64,000 nucleotides of DNA from Pyrinomonadaceae bacterium (GTDB lineage: Bacteria; Acidobacteriota; Blastocatellia; Pyrinomonadales; Pyrinomonadaceae): positions 1 through 64,000 of the forward strand of contig JABARP010000024.1 in the NCBI GenBank assembly GCA_019186825.1. The letters are read 5' to 3'. Under the pieces are notes generated by a model. That model saw only the letters and a program-made list of their open reading frames with translations, searched no databases and was not told the origin of the DNA. Shown here in pieces: positions 43,103 through 52,410 of the stretch. The position numbers and the translations under genes were made by a program. Each line of letters starts with the position of its first letter. Within the stretch, counting starts at the first letter, position 1.

Positions 43103-45109
43103 ATGCACAGAAAGAATTTTGCCCTCTTACTCATTGCGATCATTTTCGCGACCGTTGGTGTTTTCGCCCAGCCGCAGCCGGCACCATACACGCCTCGCTT
43201 GCAGACATTTACTACGGGTCCGAGCAGCCCGGTTCTTATCCGTTCCGCAAATGACGGATCAGGACGTTTATTCGTCGTCCAACAGAGCGGAACGATCCGT
43301 GTCTTTTTGCCGGGCCAACGCACTTCCGAGCAGTTCATTGACATCTCGACAAAGATCAGCGCGGGCGGCGAGCGCGGCCTCCTTGGTCTTACTTTTCACC
43401 CGGACTTTGCAACGAACGGCAAATTCTATGTGAACTACACCGCATCGGGCAGCGGTACGACCGTCGTCGCCGAGTACACAACAACGACGGGAACAGGGGA
43501 TTCGAATACCGGTAATCCGAATAGCGAACGGATTTTGTTTCAGGTGCCGCAACCTTTCTCGAATCACAATGGCGGAATGGTCGAATTCGGCCCCGACGGT
43601 TATCTGTATATCGGAATGGGCGATGGCGGTTCCGGCAACGACCCTGGCAACCGCGCGCAGAACCGCTCGCTCCTACTGGGTAAGATGCTTCGTATCGATC
43701 CCGATTCTGTTTCGCCCGCATATCAGATCCCGCCGGGGAATCCATTCACCGGCGCTAATACCGCACGGTGCGACAACGGTAGCACGACCGCCGGAAACAC
43801 GTGCCAGGAGATCTGGTCGATCGGAATGCGAAATCCCTGGCGCTGGTCATTTGATCGCCTGAATGGTTCGCTGTGGGTGGCAGACGTCGGGCAAGGTTCG
43901 CTCGAGGAACTCGATATCGTAACAGGCGGCGGAAATTACGGTTGGCGAGTTTACGAAGGGAATAGCTGTACGAATCTCGATCCTAGCCTTTGTATCCCTG
44001 CGAACTATCAGATGCCTTTCTATCAATATTCGCACAGCAGCGGCAGATGTTCGGTCACCGGCGGCTATGTCTATCGCGGAACGCAGGGCAGTCTTCCTTA
44101 CGGCGCGTATGTGTTTGGCGATTACTGCTCGGGCGAGATCTGGTATTGGTATAACAACCAGGCGACGCTCGTTCAAAACACGCCACGCAACGTTTTTTCC
44201 TTCGGCGAGGATGAGCTCGGCGAACTCTACGTCGTTTACGGGAACGGCCAGATCGACAAGATCGTGCGGGCCAAGGCTTCTGCGGACTTTGATGGAGACC
44301 TGAAGACCGATTTCGCGGTCTATCGCCCGTCAGAGACGAATTGGTACATCCGCAATAGCTCGAATGGCGGCGTAAGCGTGCAGCAGTTTGGTAATGCGGC
44401 GGATGTCCCGACGCCGGATGATTTCGATGGAGACAACATCGCGGATATTGCGGTCTTTCGGCCAGCAGAGGGGAATTGGTACTACATCTCAAGCAGCAGC
44501 TCGACCTTTACTGCCTTGCATTTTGGTGCGGATGGCGACGTTCCTGCGGCAGGTGATTTTGACGGTGACCGCAAAGCCGACCCGACCGTCTTCCGTCCGA
44601 GCACGGGCGCTTGGTACACGCTCAGATCGACCGACGCCGGTTTTAGCGCTACGCAATTCGGCCTCAACGGCGACATTCCGCAAGCGGCTGACTTCGATGG
44701 AGACGGACGCTCAGACATCGCGGTCTTTCGACCATCAACCGGCGTCTGGTACGCGCTCTACAGTTTGAACGGCGGGTTCATGGCAACGCAATTCGGCCTT
44801 GATGGCGATGTTCCCGTTGCAGGCGATAGAGACGGAGATGGTAAAGCCGACATCATCGTCTTTCGTCCTTCGAATGGTGTTTGGTACTCAATGCAGAGTT
44901 CCTCAGGTGTCGTCAGCTTCGATAGCTGGGGCCTAAGTAGCGATATCCCTGTTGTTGGTGATTACGACGGGGATGGCAAGGACGATATCGCCGTATTCAG
45001 GCCGGATACAGGCGTTTGGTATGTAAGAAGGTCGTCTGACAGCGCTAATCAGATCATTCAGTTCGGTTCAAACGGTGACTTGCCGGCACCTCGATACGAC
45101 GTGCCATAA
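43103..45109 (+). CDS. Secreted PQQ-type sugar (sorbosone) dehydrogenase-like protein with FG-GAP repeats
   Basis: A 668-residue exported protein. Signal peptide (MHRKNFALLLIAIIFATVGVFAQ), then a six-bladed propeller of the glucose/sorbosone dehydrogenase family (about 30-390): GERGLLGLTFHPDFATNGKFYV, HNGGMVEFGPDGYLYIGMGDGG, MRNPWRWSFDRLNGSLWVADVGQ, GGGNYGWRVYEGNSC. The C-terminal 270 residues are six FG-GAP-like repeats (DFDGDLKTDFAVYRPSETNWYI and similar), each about 47 residues and ending in a shared QFG...DVP(x)ADF step. A GGGAG site precedes the ATG. Likely a periplasmic or surface protein; whether it binds PQQ is not known. Confidence 0.88.
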   Translation: MHRKNFALLLIAIIFATVGVFAQPQPAPYTPRLQTFTTGPSSPVLIRSANDGSGRLFVVQQSGTIRVFLPGQRTSEQFIDISTKISAGGERGLLGLTFHPDFATNGKFYVNYTASGSGTTVVAEYTTTTGTGDSNTGNPNSERILFQVPQPFSNHNGGMVEFGPDGYLYIGMGDGGSGNDPGNRAQNRSLLLGKMLRIDPDSVSPAYQIPPGNPFTGANTARCDNGSTTAGNTCQEIWSIGMRNPWRWSFDRLNGSLWVADVGQGSLEELDIVTGGGNYGWRVYEGNSCTNLDPSLCIPANYQMPFYQYSHSSGRCSVTGGYVYRGTQGSLPYGAYVFGDYCSGEIWYWYNNQATLVQNTPRNVFSFGEDELGELYVVYGNGQIDKIVRAKASADFDGDLKTDFAVYRPSETNWYIRNSSNGGVSVQQFGNAADVPTPDDFDGDNIADIAVFRPAEGNWYYISSSSSTFTALHFGADGDVPAAGDFDGDRKADPTVFRPSTGAWYTLRSTDAGFSATQFGLNGDIPQAADFDGDGRSDIAVFRPSTGVWYALYSLNGGFMATQFGLDGDVPVAGDRDGDGKADIIVFRPSNGVWYSMQSSSGVVSFDSWGLSSDIPVVGDYDGDGKDDIAVFRPDTGVWYVRRSSDSANQIIQFGSNGDLPAPRYDVP

Positions 45110-45118
45110 TTCGGCAAG

Positions 45119-45856
45119 CTAATGGCGATATACGGCGCGAGCTACCGTGAAAACAATTACGGAGCTTGCGCCGTTCTTTTTGAGAACTGCGGCACAAGCA
45201 TCTGCCGTTGCCCCCGAAGTAAGGACGTCATCGACAAGCAGAATATTCTTTCCGCGGATCGAATCGGCATTCGAGACACTGAAAGCTTTCTCGACCGTGA
45301 GCTCGCGAGCCCGATCGTCCATTCCGGCCCGATGGACCGGCGTGTGAACCGTCCGATGAAGAGCCGAATCCAACAACGGGATCTTCAAGTACCGCGACAC
45401 AACCCCTGCGATCATTTCTGCCTGATTGAATCCACGTTCTAGTTCGCGCCTTTTTGAAAGCGGCACAGGGATCACGATATCGAAAGTCCGATCGTGTTCG
45501 CGTTCGAGCGTTGATTGGATGAGTTGAACCATGCGTGCCGAGACCAACGGCCTTTCCTTTAGTGCGATGATCGTGCTGGCAAGAGCTCCGTGATAGACGC
45601 CGCAGGCGAAGGCACGGTCGAACGACCATTTATCGCACTGCCCGCACACCGGCTTTGCTGTACGCGAAGGAGCACCAAGCGGAATTCCGCATTTTTCGCA
45701 GAGCGGAGTCTCACTCGTGAACACCTGTACATCCTGCCAACAGTGTTCACAAACAACACCGCCCGCGAGATCACACTCGCGGGCGAGGCAGACCCGACAT
45801 TGCCCGGGCATGATCACGGAAATGATCGGCCCTACGGCCGAACGTAGAAGGCTCAT
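45119..45856 (-). CDS. comF: ComF-family phosphoribosyltransferase-like protein
   Basis: A 245-residue ComF/GntX protein. An N-terminal zinc-ribbon (CRVCLARECDLAGGVVCEHC, CEKCGIPL, CGQC) is followed by a PRTase domain with the PRPP loop NILLVDDVLTSGATADAC near residue 210. The DDVxTSG motif is intact. In competent bacteria ComF acts in DNA uptake; elsewhere its role is uncertain. Last gene of the obg-nadD-rsfS-rlmH-dksA-comF operon, with a 4-bp overlap with the gene before it. Confidence 0.92.
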   Translation of the reverse strand: MSLLRSAVGPIISVIMPGQCRVCLARECDLAGGVVCEHCWQDVQVFTSETPLCEKCGIPLGAPSRTAKPVCGQCDKWSFDRAFACGVYHGALASTIIALKERPLVSARMVQLIQSTLEREHDRTFDIVIPVPLSKRRELERGFNQAEMIAGVVSRYLKIPLLDSALHRTVHTPVHRAGMDDRARELTVEKAFSVSNADSIRGKNILLVDDVLTSGATADACAAVLKKNGASSVIVFTVARAVYRH

Positions 45857-46206
45857 TCGTCGTCAAGAAGGCCTTGTTCGAGCAAGCTCTGACAGTCGAG
45901 ACAATAACGAGCCCACGGAATTGCGGTAAGACGCTTCTGGTTTATCGACTTTTCGCAGTTCTGGCAGGTCCCGTACTCGTCGTTCTCGAGACGTTCAAGA
46001 GCCTCGTCAATTAGAGCGATCTGTTTGCTGTCGTTCTCAGAAACGGCAAGAAGGACATTCTTGGAATAATTCCGAACCGCGAGGTCGACCGGATCCGGCG
46101 TTTCCGAATCATCGATCGAAAGGTCGTTGCCGTTCAGTTTGTTTACTAGAGATTCACGCTCGATCAGAAGCTTTTTCTGGATCTCTTTTGAATTCGATTT
46201 GCTCAT
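45853..46206 (-). CDS. DksA/TraR-type zinc-finger protein
   Basis: A 117-residue protein with an N-terminal helical region (LLIERESLVNKLNG; LIDEALERLENDEYGTC) and the four-Cys zinc finger (CQNCEKSINQKRLTAIPWARYCLDCQ). The overall pattern is DksA/TraR; members bind the secondary channel of RNA polymerase. The coiled-coil tip Asp pair (DD) of classical DksA is not obvious, so it may be a DksA-like regulator rather than DksA itself. It overlaps comF and rlmH by 4 bp each. Confidence 0.9.
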   Translation of the reverse strand: MSKSNSKEIQKKLLIERESLVNKLNGNDLSIDDSETPDPVDLAVRNYSKNVLLAVSENDSKQIALIDEALERLENDEYGTCQNCEKSINQKRLTAIPWARYCLDCQSLLEQGLLDDE

Positions 46207-46655
46207 TTCTGGTAAGGAAAGCCCTTAATAATAGTAAATCCTCTATATAATTGCTCAGCCAATACGACACGAGCCATCTCGTGTGTAAAAGTGAGAAACG
46301 ATAATGATAGCACGGTATTCGCTCTTTCGCCAACGGTGATTGAGACCCCGTCGGCCCCGCCGATAACAAAGGATATCTCGCGAATTCCGTCCCGCTGCCA
46401 TCCTTCGATCATTTGAGCGATCCCATGCGAACTTTTCTGCTTGCCTTCGACATCAAGGAGGCAGACAAATGAGTTTTGATCGATCTTTTCGAGTATGCGT
46501 TTGCCTTCAGTTGTTCGGCGATCGCCATCTTTTGAGTCTTTGACCTCGACGACCTCAACATTCACGAAATGCGAAAGACGCTGCAGATAGTCCTCCTGCA
46601 GCGCCTTGTAATGCTGATCGCGAGTCTTGCCGACCCAAATGAAACGGAACTTCAT
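46203..46655 (-). CDS. rlmH: 23S rRNA pseudouridine1915 N3-methyltransferase RlmH
   Basis: A 150-residue SPOUT-fold enzyme that methylates pseudouridine 1915 in helix 69 of 23S rRNA. Seen are MKFRFIWVGKTRD, the SAM-binding ISFVIGGADGVS and the trefoil-knot end SLSFLTFTHEMARVVLAEQLYRGFTI with the C-terminal KGFPYQK. Length is typical. Overlaps the dksA-like gene by 4 bp; the ATG directly follows the rsfS stop. Confidence 0.96.
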   Translation of the reverse strand: MKFRFIWVGKTRDQHYKALQEDYLQRLSHFVNVEVVEVKDSKDGDRRTTEGKRILEKIDQNSFVCLLDVEGKQKSSHGIAQMIEGWQRDGIREISFVIGGADGVSITVGERANTVLSLSFLTFTHEMARVVLAEQLYRGFTIIKGFPYQK

Positions 46656-47084
46656 CTATAGATCATCTGGGATCTCGATCTTTCGGGCGTCACGCCATAG
46701 GCGTTCGAGATCGTAAAATTCACGAGAAGTTTCATTGAAGATATGAAACACAAAATCGCCGTAATCGAGCAGGACCCATTCGCCCGTGTTATAGCCTTCG
46801 ATACGAACGGCGCGAAGGCCAAGCTCCTTCTTCAACCGCTCCGAGATCTCGTCGGCGATCGCCTGCACCTGACGTTGATTCGTGCCCGTCGCAATAACAA
46901 AATGCTCAGTAAAGCTTGCAATATCCCGCAGATCGAGCCCGACAATATCGAGTGCCTTCTTATCCGCCGCCGAACGGATAGCAAGCTTCAGAGCGTCATC
47001 GAGGCTTGAGAACTTTGTTGCCGGGATCGCGATCTCCACTCGAGCGGATTCGCGAGCCAAAGATTTTTCCTGTAATTCTTCCAT
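46656..47084 (-). CDS. rsfS: Ribosomal silencing factor RsfS
   Basis: A 142-residue RsfS/Iojap protein that binds uL14 and blocks subunit joining in starved cells. The conserved block reads DIASFTEHFVIATGTNQRQVQAIADEISERLKKE, followed by GEWVLLDYGDFVFHIFNETSREFYDLERLW. The N-terminal about 35 residues are poorly conserved. It lies between nadD and rlmH, the usual order. Confidence 0.96.
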   Translation of the reverse strand: MEELQEKSLARESARVEIAIPATKFSSLDDALKLAIRSAADKKALDIVGLDLRDIASFTEHFVIATGTNQRQVQAIADEISERLKKELGLRAVRIEGYNTGEWVLLDYGDFVFHIFNETSREFYDLERLWRDARKIEIPDDL

Positions 47085-47747
47085 CTAGCTATAGATCTGA
47101 TACTTAATGATATACTTTGCGACCGATTCCGGCACGTCCGTGCGCCAGGAATCGTCGCCCTGTTTGATCTTCTTCCGGATCTCGGTCGAGGAAAGCTCCA
47201 TCTTTACCGCGTCCGAAAAATATATGTTCCTCGCCTTTGCGTCCGTCTCAACTGGTCCTTCGTTGCCTCGTACGTCTACGATCCGCTCTCTTACCGCTTC
47301 GGTAACGTGATCCGTCTCGATAGGGAAGCCAGGCCGGGTAACGACTATGTGATCGGTCATCTCAAAAAGCCTTTCCCAATCACGCCAGGTTCGGATATCC
47401 CGCCAGGAGTCCGCTCCCATCACGAAGGATATCTCTTCATGCGGCAGCATCTGAGTCAGGCGCTCAAGGGTTTCGACAGAATAAGGCCGCTGCGGCATCT
47501 CGATCTCGATACGCGAAACGCTGATCCGCGGTTCGTGCTGTGTCGCAAGGCAAAGCATCGCGTACCGATCGAACGCCGAGGTCGGAGCACTGCGCTTATG
47601 CGGAGCATGAAACGCGGGCACGAGGACGAATTCGTCAAGCTCGAACTGCTTTATCAGGGCCTCCGCGATGGCAAGATGGCCGAGATGCGGCGGGTCAAAG
47701 CTCCCGCCGAAAAACGCTATCCGTAGCGGCCGCCGTTCTTCAGTCAT
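47085..47747 (-). CDS. nadD: Nicotinate-nucleotide adenylyltransferase NadD
   Basis: Converts nicotinate mononucleotide to deamido-NAD. The 220-residue product has the nucleotidyltransferase signature [20 protein letters not shown] (HxGH), [10 protein letters not shown], and SSTEIRKKI near the C-terminus. It overlaps the upstream obg gene by 8 bp, so translation is likely coupled. Confidence 0.96.
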   Translation of the reverse strand: MTEERRPLRIAFFGGSFDPPHLGHLAIAEALIKQFELDEFVLVPAFHAPHKRSAPTSAFDRYAMLCLATQHEPRISVSRIEIEMPQRPYSVETLERLTQMLPHEEISFVMGADSWRDIRTWRDWERLFEMTDHIVVTRPGFPIETDHVTEAVRERIVDVRGNEGPVETDAKARNIYFSDAVKMELSSTEIRKKIKQGDDSWRTDVPESVAKYIIKYQIYS

Positions 47748-48747
47748 CTTCCTCAGCCCTCAAGCGGAGTGCGACCGCATTCACAAGTTCCGAGACACCT
47801 TTATTTGTGACAGCCGAGATAGCGAAGAACGGCCGGCCATCCTTTTTCGACGTCGCTTTGAGCGACTCGAGCCTTTCTTCATCATCGAGGGCGTCGATCT
47901 TCGTGGCGACAACGATCTGCGGCCGCTCGGCAAGGTCCGCATCGTAGGCGGCCAGCTCGCGATTTATGACCTCGTAATCGTTGACGGGATCACGTCCCGA
48001 CACCGATGAGACATCGACGAGATGCAGGATCATTTTCGTGCGTTCGACGTGCCGTAAAAAGCGGTCGCCCAGGCCCGCACCGTTCGAAGCTCCTTCGATA
48101 AGCCCCGGAATATCCGCGACGACAAACGTCTTGAAATCGCCCATATCGACAACGCCGAGGTTTGGTTCGAGCGTCGTAAAAGGGTAGTCTGCGATCTTCG
48201 GCTTCGCGGCTGAAATGACGGAAATGAGCGTGGACTTGCCCGCGTTTGGAAAGCCTACGAGTCCAACGTCGGCAATAAGCTTGAGTTCGAGCTGGAGGTT
48301 GCGTTCCTCACCCGGACGGCCGTCGTAGTGATATTTCGGGGCTTGTTTGGTCGGTGTAGCAAAATGTGCATTGCCCCAACCGCCCTTCCCGCCCTTAGCA
48401 GCAAGGTAGCGTTGGCCGGCTTCGACAAAATCAAAAAGCAGGTCGCCCGTGTCCGCGTCAAATACCTGCGTGCCGACAGGGACGCGGACTGTCAGATCTT
48501 CGCCATCCTTACCCGAGCGATTTGAGCCTTCGCCATGACGGCCGCGTTCGGCCTTGTGTTCGGGGTTGTAGCGAAGGTGCAGCAGCGTATTCAAACCCTC
48601 GTCAGCCTCAATAAAAATGCTGCCTCCGACGCCGCCGTCGCCGCCGGAAGGACCGCCGCGAGGTACAAATTTTTCACGCCGAAAGGCGGTCACGCCGTTT
48701 CCGCCATCGCCGGCTTTAATGTGGATCTTTACACGGTCAAGGAACAT
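47740..48747 (-). CDS. obg: Ribosome-assembly GTPase Obg
   Basis: An essential GTPase in 50S assembly. The 335-residue product has the Gly-rich Obg fold (1-158: [32 protein letters not shown]) and the G domain with G1 [10 protein letters not shown]3 DIPGLIEGA and G4 ATKID. The C-terminal OCT domain of some Obg proteins is absent, as in many bacteria. First gene of the six-gene operon. Confidence 0.96.
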   Translation of the reverse strand: MFLDRVKIHIKAGDGGNGVTAFRREKFVPRGGPSGGDGGVGGSIFIEADEGLNTLLHLRYNPEHKAERGRHGEGSNRSGKDGEDLTVRVPVGTQVFDADTGDLLFDFVEAGQRYLAAKGGKGGWGNAHFATPTKQAPKYHYDGRPGEERNLQLELKLIADVGLVGFPNAGKSTLISVISAAKPKIADYPFTTLEPNLGVVDMGDFKTFVVADIPGLIEGASNGAGLGDRFLRHVERTKMILHLVDVSSVSGRDPVNDYEVINRELAAYDADLAERPQIVVATKIDALDDEERLESLKATSKKDGRPFFAISAVTNKGVSELVNAVALRLRAEEDD

Positions 48748-48879
48748 TTTCTCTTGTTAGATTCTATTCGGCGGCGGCAGCACTAACAAACCGTGAACAT
48801 CGATTCGAAAAGCGGCATACCTGCATCAGAATTTAAAAAATGTTACCGTTTTTATTTCGCTTCATTTGGGAGGAAATAG

Positions 48880-50763
48880 ATGAACAACGGCTCAATTGCC
48901 GAACCGGTAGGATTCTGGACACGTTTTGAGAACTCGGCGGCAGCCGAGATCGGCGACTTTACGACAACGCGGCGAGTGATCCGGATCTCGCTGCTTGCAG
49001 TGATGATAGGCATCGCGAGTGCCGGTATCGCCTGGCTACTTTTACGCCTGATCGCTCTTTTTACCAACATATTCTTTTACCAGACATTTAGTTTTGAGAA
49101 TACTTCGCCGGCAGGGAGCACGCTCGGCTGGCTCATTATTTTCGTGCCGGTCATCGGCGGCCTGATCATCGGGTTTATGGCTCGGTACGGTTCTGAAAGG
49201 ATCCGCGGCCACGGGATCCCTGAAGCCATCGAGTCCATTCTCCTCAACGGGAGTCGCGTTCAGCCGAAGATCGCGATCTTAAAACCTATATCGTCAGCGA
49301 TCTCTATCGGTTCCGGCGGCCCGTTCGGTGCGGAAGGTCCGATCATTATGACGGGCGGCGCGTTCGGTTCGATGATCGCGCAATTCTTTAAACTTACAAG
49401 CTCAGAGCGAAAGACGCTGCTCGTAGCCGGTGCGGCGGCAGGGATGGCCGCAACATTCGGTGCCCCGATAGCATCTGTTCTGCTTGCAGTCGAGCTTCTT
49501 CTCTTTGAATGGAAGCCGCGTAGCCTAATTCCCGTCGCTCTTGCGGCGGCCGCTGCGACGACCGCTAGACGGTATCTTCTCGATCCGGCCCCGCTGTTCC
49601 CGGCGGGCCCGTACCCAAGCTTCGTAGGCTTTGACGGCTTAATGGGCTGCATCATCGCAGGGTTGCTCGCAGGCGTACTCTCGCTGCTTCTCACTAAAGG
49701 CGTTTATGCCTCAGAAGACGCCTTCGCAAAGCTCCCGATCCATTGGATGTGGTGGCCTGCGATCGGTGGTATCGCGATCGGTATCGGCGGCCTGATCTTT
49801 CCGCAAGCACTCGGCGTCGGCTATGACGTCATCCGCGAACTTCTGCAGACCGACGCGCCGTTGAAGCTCCTTCTCGGCGTCCTTTTCGTAAAGTCGCTAA
49901 TTTGGGTTATCTCGCTAGGCTCCGGCACGTCAGGCGGCGTGCTCGCTCCGCTATTGATGATGGGAGGCGCGTTGGGCGGGCTATTAGGCGGTTTCTTGCC
50001 CGCAGAAGGCATCGGATTTTGGCCGCTCGTGTGTATGGGGGCCATCCTGGGCGGTACAATGCGTTCGCCATTCACAGGCATTGTCTTCGCTCTTGAACTG
50101 ACGCACGACATCAATATGCTCCTGCCGCTCCTGATAGCGGTAACGATCGCACACGCTTTCACGGTTCTAACGCTTGGACGATCGATCCTGACGGAAAAGA
50201 TCGCTCGACGCGGCTTTCATATGAGCCGCGAATACTCGCTCGATCCGATGGAGATCACGTTCGCAAGGGAAGTGATGCGTACCGATATCGACGCCCTGCA
50301 CGAAGGCCGCACGAATAAAGAACTTGCAGAATTGATCCCATCCGACCTCTCGCAGCGCGTGCAGCATATGTATCCGGTCGTTGATGAAAATGACCGCCTT
50401 GTCGGTGTTGTCACGCGGCGAGACCTGCGCGGCGCTATACAGCGTGTCAAAGACGATCCGAATGGAAAGCTGTCCGAGATCACGCGGTATCATCCCGAGG
50501 TAGTATTCGACGATGAACCATTAAGGCCGGTAGTCGAGAAGATGGCGGCAACCGGGATAACGCGCTTTCCGGTCGTCGATCGCGAAGACCCACAACGGCT
50601 TTTGGGTACGATCTCGCTCAACAACCTACTCGAAGCCCGCGTCATTCATCTCGAGGCAGAGACACGTCGCGAACAGGTCCTGCAGCTTCCGTCCATCCTC
50701 GCAATGGCGAAAGCACGAGCATCGCGCGAAAAAGAAAAGGCCGAAAGGGAAGCGAGCGAATAA
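48880..50763 (+). CDS. ClC-family chloride transporter with CBS pair
   Basis: A 627-residue membrane protein. About 11 hydrophobic helices carry the ClC signature GSGGPFGAEGPI (gating Glu present), then GAAAGMAATFGAP and SGTSGGVLAPLLMMGG. A C-terminal cytoplasmic region has two CBS domains (about 460-515: MRTDIDALHEGRTNKELAELIP, HMYPVVDENDRLVGVVTRRDL; about 530-590: FDDEPLRPVVEKMAATGITRFPVVD) and a charged tail. The GxEGP glutamate points to Cl-/H+ exchange, but channel behaviour cannot be excluded. A GGGAGG site precedes the ATG. Confidence 0.94.
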   Translation: MNNGSIAEPVGFWTRFENSAAAEIGDFTTTRRVIRISLLAVMIGIASAGIAWLLLRLIALFTNIFFYQTFSFENTSPAGSTLGWLIIFVPVIGGLIIGFMARYGSERIRGHGIPEAIESILLNGSRVQPKIAILKPISSAISIGSGGPFGAEGPIIMTGGAFGSMIAQFFKLTSSERKTLLVAGAAAGMAATFGAPIASVLLAVELLLFEWKPRSLIPVALAAAAATTARRYLLDPAPLFPAGPYPSFVGFDGLMGCIIAGLLAGVLSLLLTKGVYASEDAFAKLPIHWMWWPAIGGIAIGIGGLIFPQALGVGYDVIRELLQTDAPLKLLLGVLFVKSLIWVISLGSGTSGGVLAPLLMMGGALGGLLGGFLPAEGIGFWPLVCMGAILGGTMRSPFTGIVFALELTHDINMLLPLLIAVTIAHAFTVLTLGRSILTEKIARRGFHMSREYSLDPMEITFAREVMRTDIDALHEGRTNKELAELIPSDLSQRVQHMYPVVDENDRLVGVVTRRDLRGAIQRVKDDPNGKLSEITRYHPEVVFDDEPLRPVVEKMAATGITRFPVVDREDPQRLLGTISLNNLLEARVIHLEAETRREQVLQLPSILAMAKARASREKEKAEREASE

Positions 50764-50773
50764 ACAAAAAAAC

Positions 50774-50817
50774 AAAAGCGTTGAAACTTGTGATCGCTCA
50801 CGAGTGTCAACGCTTTT
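50774..50817 (+). terminator. Long intrinsic terminator of the ClC gene
   Basis: AAAAGCGTTGA pairs with TCAACGCTTTT, and inside it ACTTGTGA pairs with TCACGAGT (one mismatch) around TCGC. A TTTTATTTT tract follows. It lies about 10 bp after the stop codon. Confidence 0.9.
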
Positions 50818-50881
50818 ATTTTCCTTGTGTCCCAAGATTCGCGACCCGAAGGCCCCAACTCTACGCGGGATCGAGGCGTTT

Positions 50882-50913
50882 GGCAGACATCTCATGTACA
50901 CGCGATGTCTGCC
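50882..50913. repeat. Perfect 10-bp inverted repeat
   Basis: GGCAGACATC (50882-50891) pairs with GATGTCTGCC (50904-50913) around a 12-nt loop. It is about 65 bp downstream of the ClC terminator, at the start of the gene-free region. Confidence 0.6.
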
Positions 50914-51425
50914 GGTCTTTTCTATTCCGACGACGCTCTGCGGGGAGCTGTTAAATCGCCGGTCAGCACGAGAAACACAAGCAAGCTCATCTTTCTTCTC
51001 CCATTCACGATCCCGAAGGTCCGCGTTGGGGTGCCGTTAGGTTTTTTGTTTGGTGGCTTTTCCTCCACCGCCGGTTACGCTTTCCGGCAAACGAGGCTCA
51101 CATTGCAAATCCCGAGGGACTCTCAAGCGAGCGGCGTGTCGTGCACTCATTACAGGCTGATCACTTCCTGTACGGTGTCGCAAGTTTTTATCCTCGCGAC
51201 CGAAGATCAAAAGTCTGCGAACAAACCTTCGATCGAGATCCAATTAAGGACCTGCGGCACAAGCCTTTCGGCTTCGGTTCCGGGCGTTTCAGACGGTGGC
51301 TTCCGCTCCTGCCGTCCTGCGAAGAAAAGCGTCACCGCAATCCTTCCACCTCCCGGTGCCGGTCAAAATGCCCGTAAGCAACCTTGACTGTATCGCTATA
51401 CTAACCCAGAAAAATATTAAGTCAA

Positions 51426-51522
51426 GTAGAAAACACTTTAAGTATTTTCGGTTTTCTACCGAATGCTTGTGAGTATCTTGTGGAAAACTTTAAGGCCCAA
51501 ATTGTGGAAGTTTTGTGGAGAA
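51426..51522 (-). promoter_or_regulatory. AT-rich inverted repeat beside three DnaA-box-like sites
   Basis: GTAGAAAAC (51426-51434) and GTTTTCTAC (51451-51459) form a 9-bp inverted repeat in an AT-rich stretch. On the minus strand three sites in the same orientation follow: TTTTCCACA (51479-51487), ACTTCCACA (51503-51511) and TTCTCCACA (51514-51522). The first and third fit the TTNTCCACA consensus. This resembles a DnaA-binding cluster beside an unwinding element; dnaA itself is not nearby. Confidence 0.4.
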
Positions 51523-51635
51523 CGCACTAAGTAGTTGGAGCCGCAAAGACTTGCGTCTCAAAGGGGAACGATCGGATCTCCGTAGCCCGCACACTACAAC
51601 CGCGAAGATCGACGGTAAAAAAAATTTCGAGATAG

Positions 51636-51675
51636 AAAAAAAGCACGCGACCAGTTCCGGACACGTGCCTTTTTT
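51636..51675 (-). terminator. Intrinsic terminator of rpmA
   Basis: A GCACG/CGTGC stem extended by A-tract/T-tract pairing on both sides (AAAAAAGCACG ... CGTGCCTTTTTT) gives a terminator readable on either strand. It lies 22 bp after the rpmA stop. Confidence 0.8.
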
Positions 51676-51696
51676 CGGATAAACCTTGTCTATTCG

Positions 51697-51981
51697 TTAT
51701 GCAGCTTCCTGAACAGGTTCTGCCGCGCGTTCTGCATAAACGCTGATGAACTTGCCTTTTCGACCTTTGTCTTCGAATTTCACGAAGCCTTCGATCAAGG
51801 CAAAGAGCGTGTCGTCTTTACCACGGCCGACGTTATTGCCCGCCTTCCACTTGGTGCCGCGCTGACGTGCAATGATGTTGCCGCCAAGGACATGCTGCCC
51901 GCCGAACTTCTTAAGGCCGAGACGCTGTGCGTTCGAATCGCGGCCGTTTCTGGATGAACCTACACCTTTTTTATGTGCCAT
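51697..51981 (-). CDS. rpmA: 50S ribosomal protein bL27
   Basis: A 94-residue L27: [31 protein letters not shown], then [30 protein letters not shown]. The N-terminus begins directly with AHKKG, so no processed extension of the Firmicutes kind is present. The C-terminal tail ([12 protein letters not shown]) is slightly longer than usual. Second gene of the rplU-rpmA operon. Confidence 0.97.
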   Translation of the reverse strand: MAHKKGVGSSRNGRDSNAQRLGLKKFGGQHVLGGNIIARQRGTKWKAGNNVGRGKDDTLFALIEGFVKFEDKGRKGKFISVYAERAAEPVQEAA

Positions 51982-52043
51982 TGTCTTAGTAAATTACTTG
52001 ATCGCAAACGTGGAATATATTGCCCCACGCGCGGAAACTTGTC

Positions 52044-52316
52044 TTAGTCGATCGTGATCTCAGTGAACCCTTGACGGTGTCCTTGGCGACGCTTGTACTG
52101 CTTGCGGCGTTTCTTCTTAAAAACGATGACCTTATCGCCGAGACCGTGTCCAACGACCGTCGCTTTAACAGTGGCTGCGCCCGCTTTGCCGTCCGCAAAT
52201 AGCGTGTCGATATCGACTTTCTTGCCTGCCTCGGCATCGATCGACGGAACGCGGACCGTCTGGCCGCTTTCAACTGCGAACTGTTTGCCGCCGGTTTTAA
52301 TGATCGTGTAACTCAT
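52044..52316 (-). CDS. rplU: 50S ribosomal protein bL21
   Basis: A 90-residue L21 ([23 protein letters not shown] ... [25 protein letters not shown]), at the short end for the family, which is usually about 100 residues. ATG at 52316 is preferred: GGAG lies 5 bases before it, whereas the in-frame GTG at 52322 overlaps that site. First gene of the operon with rpmA, 62 bp away. Confidence 0.96.
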   Translation of the reverse strand: MSYTIIKTGGKQFAVESGQTVRVPSIDAEAGKKVDIDTLFADGKAGAATVKATVVGHGLGDKVIVFKKKRRKQYKRRQGHRQGFTEITID

Positions 52317-52381
52317 TTTCACTCCATAGCTTCTTCGACCGCTTGCCGGGCAAACTCCTACCCTAGAGCCGAAAAGGTCAA

Positions 52382-52410
52382 ATTATACGGAAAAGGCGGT
52401 TGCAGGTCAA
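52382..52410 (-). promoter_or_regulatory. Strong sigma-70 promoter of rplU-rpmA
   Basis: On the minus strand TTGACC (52405-52410) and a perfect TATAAT (52382-52387) are exactly 17 bp apart. The predicted leader is about 60 nt and includes a TTGC-CCG-GCAA hairpin, possibly for autoregulation. The -35 overlaps the end of hpt. Confidence 0.85.

Larger units (their letters stand above)
50818..51635. other. Large gene-free region with several hairpins
   Basis: About 820 bp between the ClC terminator and the rpmA terminator. The longest frame (186 codons, 50827-51387 plus) has no start signal or recognisable motif. Hairpins include GGTGG...CCACC at about 51051-51069, GCCGG...CCGGC just after it, and AAGCC...GGCTT near 51264. 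It may encode a structured RNA or be a decayed element; it does not show the hallmark segments of tmRNA, RNase P RNA or SRP RNA on either strand. The right part (51400-51530) is AT-rich and holds the DnaA-box-like sites listed separately. Confidence 0.45.

Noticed and set aside
50827..51387. A 186-codon plus-strand frame as a possible gene
   Set aside because: No ribosome-binding site, no recognisable domain, and Ser/Arg/Pro-rich composition as in random GC-rich reading; treated as gene-free.
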